This document shows, in pieces, positions 14,501-18,922 of a DNA stretch of 32,965 nt (position 1 is the first letter of the stretch; each line of letters begins with the position of its first letter). Position numbers and translations under genes: made by a program. This stretch comes from a virus, in IMG/VR virus record IMGVR_UViG_3300017917_002060, positions 1 to 32,965 of that record. The stretch is one strand, 5' to 3'. The notes beneath the pieces are model-generated. The model saw only the letters and a program-made list of their open reading frames with translations. It was not told the origin of the DNA and did no database searches.

Positions 14501-16181
14501 TGGTAATACACAAAGTTATGATTTATTTAGAACTGACACTACTTACATCAGTAGTAATAGAGTTGGAATAAGATTCAGCGTGGCACCTAATACTGGAGAA
14601 ATAGTTAATTATGTAATTCAAAATCCTACATATTTTGATGATAGTACTGTTTTGCAAACAACTAGTCTAGTAAAGAAAGAAATTTTTGTTTCAGATGGTA
14701 GCACACAGACTTATTATTTGAATAATATATTAGGTGCTAATGAAATATATGAAAATAATACAATTGTTAGAGTAGGACAAACAGTTCTAAGAGGACCTAG
14801 TGCTGCATCTTATGTACTAGCTGACAATGTTAGGACTTATGCTCTACCTCAGCATAAATTTGGTCCTTATCAGTTTGAACCAACTAATGTAAGAGTCTAT
14901 AGAAATGGCCTTCAGTTAGCACCGGGTACTGAATTTGTTTTTAATTACGGAACAGTTGAAATTACTCTCAGCGTCAACGCATATCGAGAAGGTGAAAAGT
15001 TAGTCATTATTGTAGATACAGATGCAGAGTATTCTATGAATGCTAGTTCTTTAACATTAGTTAATACAGTTTTAGAAGGCGTAGAAATTGAAGTTACTAG
15101 TTTTTATAATCATGATGTTTTAGATATTGAAAGAACTGAAGATATTATGTCTCCGGCTATTACTTTATCTGAAGGAACTCCAGACTATTATGATTATAAT
15201 TATAAACGTGGTGGTAAATTTACAGTAAGAAGACCAGCGATCAGCGATAGTTACATATGGATTTCTCGCAATGGAGAATTATTATCTCCTAGCGTCGATT
15301 ATAGATTACTTGAAGATCGCTTGACAATTGAATTTGCAGAGAATTTAGAAGATGATGATAGAATTAGTATTATTGCTTTCAGTCCAGATGTGGTTACAAA
15401 AATTTACAGCTATATGCAATTCAAAGATATGTTAAACAGGGTAACTTACAAACGTTTAAGAAAAACAAAACAAACTTTTATTACTCGTGCATTGTATCAA
15501 AAAGATGTAGATATTATCGTTGACGATGGCAGTATATTAGAAGAACCAAATCCTGAAAAGAATTTGCCAGGCGTTGTTGAGATTATGGGCGAAAGAATTG
15601 AATATTTTGCCAAAGATGGTAATCGTTTAAGTAGATTGAGAAGAGGAACAATGGGAACAGGCGCCAAAGAAGTCTATGCTAGCGGAACATTAATAATTGA
15701 TATAGGCCCTCAAGAAACTATTCCTTATAAAGATGAATATATTGTTGAAACTTTTGTAACTGGCGATAGTAGTGGTATAGTGCCTTTGAACTATATTCCT
15801 AATTTTAAAGAAGGTACCATAGACGATGGCAGTACAGCTTATACAGGCTGGTATAGAGATACTATTCCTGAGGATTACGGTCAGTGTGATGAACTTGAAG
15901 TTTTTGTAGGCGGTTTTAGATTGAAAAAAGCACCATTTATTATGCACGATCAAAATATTCATCCAGAAAGCCCTGACGGGGATCAAGATGTAGAAGCTGA
16001 ATTTAGCGTCAACATTGATACTGCTGGTATTAGATTAACTAATCCGCCAGAAGAAGGAACCAAAGTTGTTATAGTTAAAAAGCTAGGAAAAGTTTGGAAT
16101 GATCCTGGAATTAGTTTAGCCAACAGTGATAATAATATTGCTAATTTCATCAAGCAAGAAGAGGGTATTTGGCCACTATAA
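2550..16181 (+). CDS. Giant multidomain tail/baseplate structural protein (4543 aa)
   Basis: One uninterrupted frame of 4543 codons begins at ATG 2550 after a GGAG ribosome site. It stands where T4 has genes 7 and 8 but is more than four times the length of gp7. Segments in order: an N-terminal region with FLPKYYRTDSNNKFL (about 24) and WDKFVNYQQYYWLP (about 140); a cupredoxin-like domain (197-275); two CBM-like W/Y-GD-V segments (1432-1480, 1691-1734); seven FG-GAP-like repeats with three more CBM-like inserts (2093-2705); two paired GSGY repeats (3091-3152, 3453-3517) around a NEVKPYRTKIREY motif (about 3378); beta-rich GDGST modules (from about 3560); and an LRRGTMGT module (4288-4398). 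No signal peptide or membrane segment is evident. Very large proteins with a similar N-terminus occur beside gp6 in marine T4-like phages, some labelled VrlC-like; that link is recalled, not tested. Probable role: baseplate-peripheral or adhesive structure. Confidence 0.8.
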   Translation: MAFENNQNDFSLPDEFTSNRKSTAFLPKYYRTDSNNKFLNATLDQLIQPGKLKKVNGYIGRQNSKATTANDIFVEATDTKKQNYQLEPSGIIKDSLDNVTFVKDYLDFINQIDVLGGITNNHRRINKQESYSWDPQIDWDKFVNYQQYYWLPYGPASINVVGQQQEIISTYTVVGVDEGDNIAYLFTPNGLTRNPLLTLYRGQTYRFNLNVQGHPFSIKTERIAGDIRRYNTGVSQQAVEEGVVEFTVPHDAPNVLYYVSENDANTGGVFQIQDILENTFLDVEADIIGKSEYVLPDGTSISNGMKLKFAGNVVPAKYSYDYWYVEGVGQSIQLINSKDLEIVSAYSEQKSILFDDTAFDILPFDDASAYAQDKDYITINRASLDKNPWTRYNRWFHKNVIETAARLNDTTVELDQVARAKRPIIEFKEGLKLFNFGTVAKKNIDLIDTFTVDAFSTIEGSLGYNIDGVDIAEGHRILFTADTDKRVNGRIFQVKFINVQVNESRRTQVTLIPTDDSEPIANETVLVKLGSNQGKMYFYNQNLGWQLAQQKIGINQEPLFDVFDSIGNSFGDNVYYDGTTFQGTKIFSYKRGQGVNDSELGFPLSYRNISNIGDIVFNFNLLEDTFNYKTTSTVLTESINIGYLFINTNLNSNFVNGWVKTIIDNYQPIIRIFKGNDQTNNFYLDVFDNINDLDDLTLNVYINGKRLAKNLYTVENDGNYKKITLSTDANQNDVITVKCLASQAKNQNGYYEVPISFQNNPLNNQVVSFTLGQIIDHVDSIVDLIPGFNGEYPGNSNLRDLGYSSQYGYKFVQHSGPGSLSLYHVCNKNINAFKAIEEAREDYGKFKRNFIRVAESLGFTTLSIRTQVDEILNEITKDKSKNQKYYLSDMVPFKAPIVNQFVIQDSRIKTYPLSNIFSLTELSNKAVLVYYQHEQLTYQQDYTINSEGFVVVSKEIQEEAILEIIEYATTDGSFVPATPTKLGLYPKFAPKKYLDTSYIDPTEVVQGHDGSITIAYGDYRDDLLLELEKRIFNNIKIDYDPEIFSIHDIIPGYNRKTEYSLEEFNQVLRPSFYQWLSFVDTDFARNTFYRQDNSFTWNYSLSYTPDGANAPGFYRGVYRWLLDTDRPNICPWECLGFSIQPDWWEEVYGPAPYTSNNLLLWEDLSKGIIRQPGQPVRINKKYLRPYLTNCIPVNEDGDLLSPKDSNSTFGPNDNTGNTSFIFGDVSPVESAWRRSSYYPFSLIQAGLLMYPNVILGKLFDRSRIQKNLCNQLIYSETNLRIRTKDAILPSIVQNDTRNFSSGIVNWLVDQVTGDNRLSYDRYTEDLKNITFCLTSKLEGFTSKEKFKLLLDSKNPASSSGVFVPSENYNIILNSSSPVKKVAYSGVIIFIVSRNPLVFQIKGYSQDTPYFNYYLANNSRGKIVNIGGISETYSDWARENLYIVGQVVRYQQSYYRVVTGHTSSNNFDPSKFIQLDRLPIIGGKEAVFRTQFSNDLQTVNYGATFYNVQEVVDFLLGYGNYLERQGFIFDNFNSAMNTVNNWETSAKEFLFWSTQGWAPGSIITLSPSAKKIVLKTNNTVVNDIKDPFYKYNILQADGTKLEDNFVNAYRSQSEFTLLPVNTNNGIYAATFYLIQKEHLLVLDNFTNFNDVIYDVEPGYRQERIKVVGYKTAEWNGNFDTPGFIYDSAEIKNWEAWTDYYIGDTVKYKEFYWSANKFIAGADNFVADDWIRLSSKPTSKLVPNWDYKAEQFTDFYDLDSSNFDTGQQTAAQHLIGYQKRQYLENIINDDVSQYKFYQGMIIEKGTQNVFNKLFDVLSADNEESLKFFEEWSIRVGQYGASDGFDEIELTLKDELFKLNPQPIELVQNLDNSKVDFVIRQTPNDIFIKSKNYNNQPFPLNQKTNSFLRSAGYVRYDNVNYYCDTLDNLLATNNISEFREGDYVWCGFEGRSWNVYRFTKVSFVVEDLEDNQGLIKIRCNKLPDVSADDIIGIINVASLTGFHKLSKVDKREIFFYADAGQNFEFADSSQILIYKFVSARIDNIDLANDALPNIIKANELLWTDNNGDNLWTVWQNNPVYAKDLIQLPTAQLERNFGLATATNALGNKLVASDNLGIVRIFEKDINGTFIEKQSLQSVTGIANTNDKFGFSLSLSSDNRWLVIGSPLASNVKTNYAGEYNPSGTYQIGDVVRQGNTHWEATRVMLGDGSTIDRFSQDWEPARLVEADITKTASGLSNQGLIYIYEKDSASTYLLSHIIVSPYPVANEQFGYKVKIAGSNGEYTLVVSAPGYNNNQGRLYTYRFSSVDTVSGYVWHMDYDRNYRGHHNPLLSYNAGDIVFYESRLYQAIADVPVDPFINNPSLWTAIEDTSILGCMPQQVTNTYVSDVNLIYRPTVTENVESVFVGDMFGDDFDLSADGTRLVVTAPNSDNFSLDPYKGPYRENLSYQAGDIVKYNNSYWVFDGPVDSATDGSTFDFTPVGPWNQSRWTPFTGNYEPSQGKVFVYEYSGTKFVLTDTISGRNFDQEGIIRFGESAAISHDGYNLAVGATLFDNTKTDQGAVFVFNYDTSAFTFKQTITRKYAEVSEKFGEKVFFSNKGKTLIVYSTNGSANLISTFDNDTTTFDKFQFRLLDTVFNSGRIDIYNKYNENYIFGESLVEYTDVYADKFGYSISCGENNIFVSAPLATYQSVSKNGLIFEYKKNANNYSWTILSQEIPSVDIAKIKKVYLYNAKTNQLIRYLDVIDPVQGRVAGIADQEIKYKTFYDPAVYTQGFSTLQIDENNNWTKNKIGVLWWDLTRAKFLESQDSSITYRNSTWNTLFDTASIDIYEWVESKYLPEDWDKLADTERGLSQNISGTSVYGNNAYSVDRKYDTVTRKFNNTYYFWVKNKKTVPAVSGRTLSSAEVSLLISDPKAQGYKFVAFTSPNSVSLFNCKNELLDSEVKLAVQFWTIDNIETNIHSQWKIVSLDPNSNIPNTIEQKWIDSLVGKDINDRVVPDYTLPPKKRYGIEFRPRQSMFVNRYEALKQVVEKTNSILKSQLVAETRNLSDLMSADPAPTELSGLYDVTKDISAELQFISTNNLRTASLLPIIVDGKITDVEIVDSGYGYQNAPFIKINGAGIDASIRTIIDTKGRITGVSISNSGKGYGENTTLSVRDYSVLVRSDEGAGGKWSIYAWDTQGKQWYRIKSQSFDVTRFWSYIDWYALGYNQFTKVDFSVDFTYQLASLKAVIGQTVKVNNVGIGGWLLLEKYADGTIVDYTTSYRVIGRQNGTIALSDSLYYFIDSPLGFDGSLFDSNLYDNNASIELRIILESLKNHIFVDDLKRAWLEIFFTSLRYVLYEQYYVDWLFKTSFIKAQHNVGDLKQKTNYNNDNLENFEDFVNEVKPYRTKIREYISQYSKVTTASMTVTDFDLPPTINRNGEITPVLVTTAADEKFVFSSNVVETYPWKYWLDNVGFIISSIEIVDGGSGYVTPPVVKIEGDGTGALAQAYIANGKVNRIVLYNNGTGYTKTPSVTLDGGLRLNGVAARVVPIMKSEVVRSMFVGIKFDRTSGSYYVDQYIKTENFTGTGSRKQFVLQWVPDIRIGKSSVYVNGQQLLREEYSLERKTSTSRGYTYKYGVLTLASSPAVGDSIQIEYYKDVDVYNAIDRVKYFYEPTTKMLGKDISQIYTGIDYGGVSITGLGFGAGAGWDALPWFSDQWDGFDAAFDDYLITVDDSTYTYTLPYTPALGQEINVYVNGQRIDDPYFDLYDGSTIQPNGRTVPANGIVMKTIVGDGVTNTYSLPNLTDNPPLDINQGDKIIFRKSTSDGSFLPNENEYDTILTGGDLSYSTATGIAPEDIILDGDGFVTPMTSHAPEEVVPGQIVDTVAIKVFARPSNNSAEIKWLNYKANGCTCGFPINQFPNSLDATLVKVAGQIKKVNIDYTLDWDNKRIQFASPPAAFDDVAIASWGFNGNNILDIDYFVGDGSTVEFITKAPWVDNPAGLVLVNGNTQSYDLFRTDTTYISSNRVGIRFSVAPNTGEIVNYVIQNPTYFDDSTVLQTTSLVKKEIFVSDGSTQTYYLNNILGANEIYENNTIVRVGQTVLRGPSAASYVLADNVRTYALPQHKFGPYQFEPTNVRVYRNGLQLAPGTEFVFNYGTVEITLSVNAYREGEKLVIIVDTDAEYSMNASSLTLVNTVLEGVEIEVTSFYNHDVLDIERTEDIMSPAITLSEGTPDYYDYNYKRGGKFTVRRPAISDSYIWISRNGELLSPSVDYRLLEDRLTIEFAENLEDDDRISIIAFSPDVVTKIYSYMQFKDMLNRVTYKRLRKTKQTFITRALYQKDVDIIVDDGSILEEPNPEKNLPGVVEIMGERIEYFAKDGNRLSRLRRGTMGTGAKEVYASGTLIIDIGPQETIPYKDEYIVETFVTGDSSGIVPLNYIPNFKEGTIDDGSTAYTGWYRDTIPEDYGQCDELEVFVGGFRLKKAPFIMHDQNIHPESPDGDQDVEAEFSVNIDTAGIRLTNPPEEGTKVVIVKKLGKVWNDPGISLANSDNNIANFIKQEEGIWPL
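3138..3374 (+). other. Cupredoxin-like domain lacking copper ligands, inside the giant protein
   Basis: Residues about 197-275 of the giant protein read RGQTYRFNLN, GHPFSIK, a YNTG turn, GVVEFTVPHDAP and LYYVSENDANTGG. This follows the cupredoxin-like pattern seen in many marine phage and bacterial surface proteins, where the last strand normally reads like YYCSNHSGMGG. His214 of GHPF remains, but the Cys position is Val259, the His position is Asn262/Asp263 and the Met position is about Thr266. Inferred: the fold is kept as a structural beta-sandwich and copper binding is lost. Confidence 0.5.
6843..7752 (+). other. Two further CBM5/12-like segments in the giant protein
   Basis: Residues about 1432-1480 (DWARENLYIVGQVVRYQQSY, then a downstream FIQL) and 1691-1734 (NWEAWTDYYIGDTVKYKEFY, then DDWIRLS) share the short aromatic pattern W-x(5)-Y-x-(I/V)-G-(D/Q)-x-V-x-Y ... 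(W/F)-I-x-L. They match the three inserts of the propeller region, making five such segments in one protein. Small domains of this shape bind chitin or other glycans in known enzymes and phage tails; glycan binding here is inference. Confidence 0.42.
8826..10665 (+). repeat. Seven FG-GAP-like repeats (predicted beta-propeller) with CBM-like inserts
   Basis: Within the giant protein, FG-headed repeats begin near residues 2093 (FGLATATN), 2145 (FGFSLSLSSDNRWLVIGSP), 2265 (FGYKVKI), 2405 (FGDDFDLSADGTRLVVTAP), 2527 (FGESAAISHDGYNLAVGAT), 2584 (FGEKVFFSNKGKTLIV) and 2663 (FGYSISC). Most continue as L-V-x-(G/S)-AP and several end in a G-x-(V/I/L)-(Y/F)-x-(Y/F) strand, the pattern of integrin-alpha FG-GAP blades. 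Seven repeats match a seven-bladed propeller. Three segments with the shape Y-x-GD-(I/V)-V ... W interrupt repeats two to four (about 2173-2225, 2319-2368, 2437-2494) and resemble small CBM5/12-type carbohydrate-binding modules. The calcium-loop acidic residues typical of integrins are not clearly conserved. Confidence 0.62.
11820..13100 (+). repeat. Two paired GSGY-type beta repeats in the giant protein
   Basis: Residues about 3091-3152 contain EIVDSGYGYQNAPFIKI and then GVSISNSGKGYGENTTL; residues about 3453-3517 contain EIVDGGSGYVTPPVVKI and then RIVLYNNGTGYTKTPSV. Each unit follows I-x-(I/L)-x(3)-G-x-GY-x(3)-P-x-(V/I)-x-I, so there are four half-repeats in two pairs. The sequence between the pairs includes the conserved-looking NEVKPYRTKIREY helix. 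Such GSGY repeats are common in large structural proteins of marine phages; the function is unknown. Confidence 0.55.
13225..15845 (+). repeat. Tandem beta-rich GDGST / VNG modules and LRRGT module at the giant protein C-terminus
   Basis: From residue about 3560 a degenerate module recurs: a GDGST-x-Y-x-L or similar entry (near 3560, 3706, 3767, 3957, 4045, 4423), a (V/I)-(Y/L)-(V/R)-NG-x-x-L strand such as VYVNGQQL, VYVNGQRI, VLVNGNTQ, VYRNGLQL and ISRNGELL, and often an exit strand ending GD/GE-x-(I/L)-x-I. Between two of the last modules (about 4288-4398) lies a distinct segment with QFKDMLNRVTYKRL, PGVVEIMGERIEYF and LRRGTMGTGAKEV, a motif set recalled from other marine phage structural proteins. 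A repetitive beta-rich stalk or shaft is the likely architecture; this is inferred from sequence alone. Confidence 0.5.
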
Positions 16182-16184
16182 ATA
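16177..16184 (+). promoter_or_regulatory. T4-type late promoter element TATAAATA
   Basis: Exact match to the T4 late consensus recognised by the gp55 sigma factor. It overlaps the TAA stop of the giant gene and ends 22 nt before the ATG of the 202-aa gene. It probably starts a transcript for the 202-aa protein and the fibre genes. Confidence 0.72.
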
Positions 16185-16206
16185 CTAAATTAGAGAGAAT
16201 ACAAAC

Positions 16207-16815
16207 ATGTTTGGAAAAGACTTAACTGGAATTCATGTAGAAGGTCATATCAAGATTTGGTATCCGGAAACTGGGGAAATCGCCATTAATAAACGCAATG
16301 CTATACATTATGAAAATATGAGCATAGCGTTAGCAGAAAGTTTAGCTAATGCTGGACAGGGTTTCATTTATCAAATGGCATTCGGCAACGGAGGTACTAG
16401 TGTTGATCCTACAGGTATTATCACCTACCTTACACCTAATAGTTCTGGCACCAATGCTAGTTTGTATAATCAAACTTATATCAAAGTAGTAGATGACAGA
16501 GCTGTTTCTAACGTAGATCCTACTAGAAATAGGATCGAAACACGGCATATTACTGGATTAAATTACACTGACGTATTTGTAACCTGTCTTTTAGATTACG
16601 GTGAACCAGTAGGTCAACAGGCATTAGATAATACCACAGATGCAGACGGCAATTTTGTATTCGATGAGCTGGGATTAGTTGGATATAATCCCAATGGTAC
16701 CGGTAGATTATTAACTCATGTGATATTTCATCCAGTCCAAAAGAGTTTAAATAGATTAATTCAAATTGATTATACTGTGCGTATACAGAGTTTAACTGGA
16801 ATTAGTGAGATCTAA
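16207..16815 (+). CDS. Virion structural protein, T4-like family of unknown role
   Basis: This 202-residue protein has no transmembrane segment or signal. It opens with HVEGHIKIWYPETGEIAINK and contains YQMAFGNGG, a central ITGLNYTDVFVTC stretch, FDELGLVG and a C-terminal LLTHVIFHPVQKS followed by IQIDYTVRIQSL. This layout (beta-rich, FDELG, THVIFHP, ending in a TVRI strand) is recalled from virion proteins that follow the baseplate genes in marine T4-like phages; an exact T4 equivalent is not clear. Its position between the giant protein and the fibre genes suggests a connector or baseplate-associated component. A late promoter sits 22 nt before the ATG. Its stop lies one base before the ATG of the next gene, so the two are probably co-translated. 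Confidence 0.6.
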   Translation: MFGKDLTGIHVEGHIKIWYPETGEIAINKRNAIHYENMSIALAESLANAGQGFIYQMAFGNGGTSVDPTGIITYLTPNSSGTNASLYNQTYIKVVDDRAVSNVDPTRNRIETRHITGLNYTDVFVTCLLDYGEPVGQQALDNTTDADGNFVFDELGLVGYNPNGTGRLLTHVIFHPVQKSLNRLIQIDYTVRIQSLTGISEI

Positions 16816-16816
16816 C

Positions 16817-18922
16817 ATGGCATATTCAATAAAATATACAGAACAAAACAATCCACTGAAACCGGATATTACAGTCGACGATCAAACTCTAAATTTAGAA
16901 ACCAGTCTAACATTTGTTGGTAAAAATTATGTAGGTTATGCACAAATTATAGCAGAGAATTTCTTACATCTCTTAGAAAATTTTGCAAAAAATACAGCAC
17001 CAACTAGTCCAGTTGAGGGACAGATATGGTTTGATAACACAGAAGGCGTTAGTCAACTCAAAGTATATGACGGTACTAGCTGGCAACCAGCAGGAAGTAT
17101 CAAAAAATCAAACAGTGCTCCTAGCGTACAAAATAGTAGTCTAGGAGATCTCTGGGCCGATACTGACAATCAGCAACTTTACTTATTCTCAGGGTCTAAT
17201 TGGGTTTTAGTTGGTCCACAATACAGTAGCGGATTGAGGACAGGAGCTGAACCTGAAACCATAGTTGATACTAATAATGTTACAAGAAATATTATTAATT
17301 TATGGGCCAATGATGAACGTGTAGCGATAATCAGTAAAGATGCATTTATACCTAAGTTAACTATTGAAGGTTTTACAGAAGTTAAACAAGGATTTAATTT
17401 ATCTACTAAAAATTTTAATAGTAATAGTGCAACAAATAAATTTTGGGGAACTAGTGAAAAAGCAGATGCACTAGTTATTGGAGGCACACCGGTTGCAGCC
17501 AGCAATTTTTTAAGATCAGATACTAGTAGTATAACTAATTTTGGCCTAGGCATACGTAATAACAGTGGTATAAGTGTAGGTGGTGATTTATCATTCAGCC
17601 TTACTGTAGATAGCGGTACTCCGACTTTTTACAATAAAACAAATGGTTCAAGTGTAGATTTTAAAGTTAATAATAATGGTACAGCTAAAGTTGTACTAAG
17701 AATTGATAGTAACACAAATGTGGGTATTAATAATCCTGCACCAGCAGAGGCATTAGATGTTATAGGAAACATTAAAACTGATAGCAATTTAATTGTTACA
17801 GGAACAACAGATTCAACTAACACAGTTACTGGTAGTATAAAAACTTCGGGCGGCATTGGAATTGCAAAAAATTTAAATGTCGGCGGAACATTTACAGTCA
17901 AAGGAACAAGTACAACTTATAGTATTGTTCCCGATGCTGATGGAACTTACGATTTAGGAACTGATCCTACTACCCTAACTGGCAAAGCATGGAGAAGAAT
18001 TTATAGCGATCAAGTTATTTCTCAAGAATTTGTAGGAAATTTGACTGGTAGCGTTACAGGAAGTGTCGCAGGTAGTGCTAGCAGACTAGCTACTCCTACA
18101 ACATTTCAATTAGTAGGCGAAGTAACTAGTAATGCGGTAAGTTTTAATGGCCAAAGTGAGTCTGGATTAGCTACTTTTACTACAGTTATAGGTCAAGATT
18201 TTTTAACAAATAGAACCGCAGTTACAACTAGCCAAATCAACGACGAATTTTTAGTTTATCGTCCAGGGCTAGGTTTAAGAAAGATGACTAAATCTACTTT
18301 AGTCAGTAATATTGCTCTAATGCCTATAGGAACAATATTAGCATTTGGCGGATCTTCTGCGCCTAACGGATATCTATTATGCGACGGTAGTGAATATAAA
18401 ATTGGTGATTATCCAGAATTATTTGCTGTAATAGGCTACAGTTTTAAATCTGTAGGGTTGTTAATAGGTTCGGGTACATTTGCGTTGCCTGATCTGAGAG
18501 GCAGATTTGCCTTAGGTAGGGACAATATGGATAACGGAAATACCGTACCAAGTATTGTTGATGGTGTAACGTTAGTAGATGCTGGCGGTGGAATCGCTGA
18601 CAGAGTTACTGATGTTACAGCAGATACTGTTGGGTTAGGCAGCGGTATTGAACAAAAGGCGTTAACAGTTAACAACTTGCCAGAACACGAACACGACTTA
18701 AGAGGAAATCAAGGAACACAGTTTTATGCTTTTAGAAATTCAAGCACGGTAATTGCAGATACCGATTATATTTCTGGAAATGGTCCTGATGCAGCTGGAA
18801 CTGGTCAGTATTTGCCTACAAGTGGCGGAATTAACACTGCTGGTACATTAGGATTACCTTTTAGCATAATGAATCCTTATTTGACTGTTAATTATATTAT
18901 CTATACAGGTAAAATTTCATGA
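16817..18922 (+). CDS. Tail fibre protein with C-terminal tail-collar (gp12-like) domain
   Basis: ATG at 16817 is preferred to the GTG at 16805, which would lie inside the preceding gene; this gives 701 residues. Residues 1 to about 200 form a domain shared with the next two genes (LTFVGKNYVGYAQIIAENF, HLLENFA, GQIWFD, GDLWADTDNQQLYLFSGSNW). The middle is repetitive beta-sheet shaft. A phage tail-collar domain occupies about 502-575 (MPIGTILAFGG, APNGYLLCDG, FALPDLRGRFALGRDNM), followed by LPEHEHDL near 620, whose histidines recall the metal-binding tip of T4 gp12, and a final NPYLTVNYIIYTGKI. Probable role: trimeric fibre whose tip contacts the host surface. It shares ATGA with the next gene. 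Confidence 0.8.
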   Translation: MAYSIKYTEQNNPLKPDITVDDQTLNLETSLTFVGKNYVGYAQIIAENFLHLLENFAKNTAPTSPVEGQIWFDNTEGVSQLKVYDGTSWQPAGSIKKSNSAPSVQNSSLGDLWADTDNQQLYLFSGSNWVLVGPQYSSGLRTGAEPETIVDTNNVTRNIINLWANDERVAIISKDAFIPKLTIEGFTEVKQGFNLSTKNFNSNSATNKFWGTSEKADALVIGGTPVAASNFLRSDTSSITNFGLGIRNNSGISVGGDLSFSLTVDSGTPTFYNKTNGSSVDFKVNNNGTAKVVLRIDSNTNVGINNPAPAEALDVIGNIKTDSNLIVTGTTDSTNTVTGSIKTSGGIGIAKNLNVGGTFTVKGTSTTYSIVPDADGTYDLGTDPTTLTGKAWRRIYSDQVISQEFVGNLTGSVTGSVAGSASRLATPTTFQLVGEVTSNAVSFNGQSESGLATFTTVIGQDFLTNRTAVTTSQINDEFLVYRPGLGLRKMTKSTLVSNIALMPIGTILAFGGSSAPNGYLLCDGSEYKIGDYPELFAVIGYSFKSVGLLIGSGTFALPDLRGRFALGRDNMDNGNTVPSIVDGVTLVDAGGGIADRVTDVTADTVGLGSGIEQKALTVNNLPEHEHDLRGNQGTQFYAFRNSSTVIADTDYISGNGPDAAGTGQYLPTSGGINTAGTLGLPFSIMNPYLTVNYIIYTGKIS

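Noticed and set aside
16805-16816. GTG start for the collar-domain fibre protein
   Set aside because: It lies inside the end of the preceding gene; ATG 16817 directly after that stop starts the domain shared with the neighbouring fibres.
17179-17553. 124-codon open frame on the minus strand within the first fibre gene
   Set aside because: Low-complexity shadow of the repetitive fibre coding sequence.
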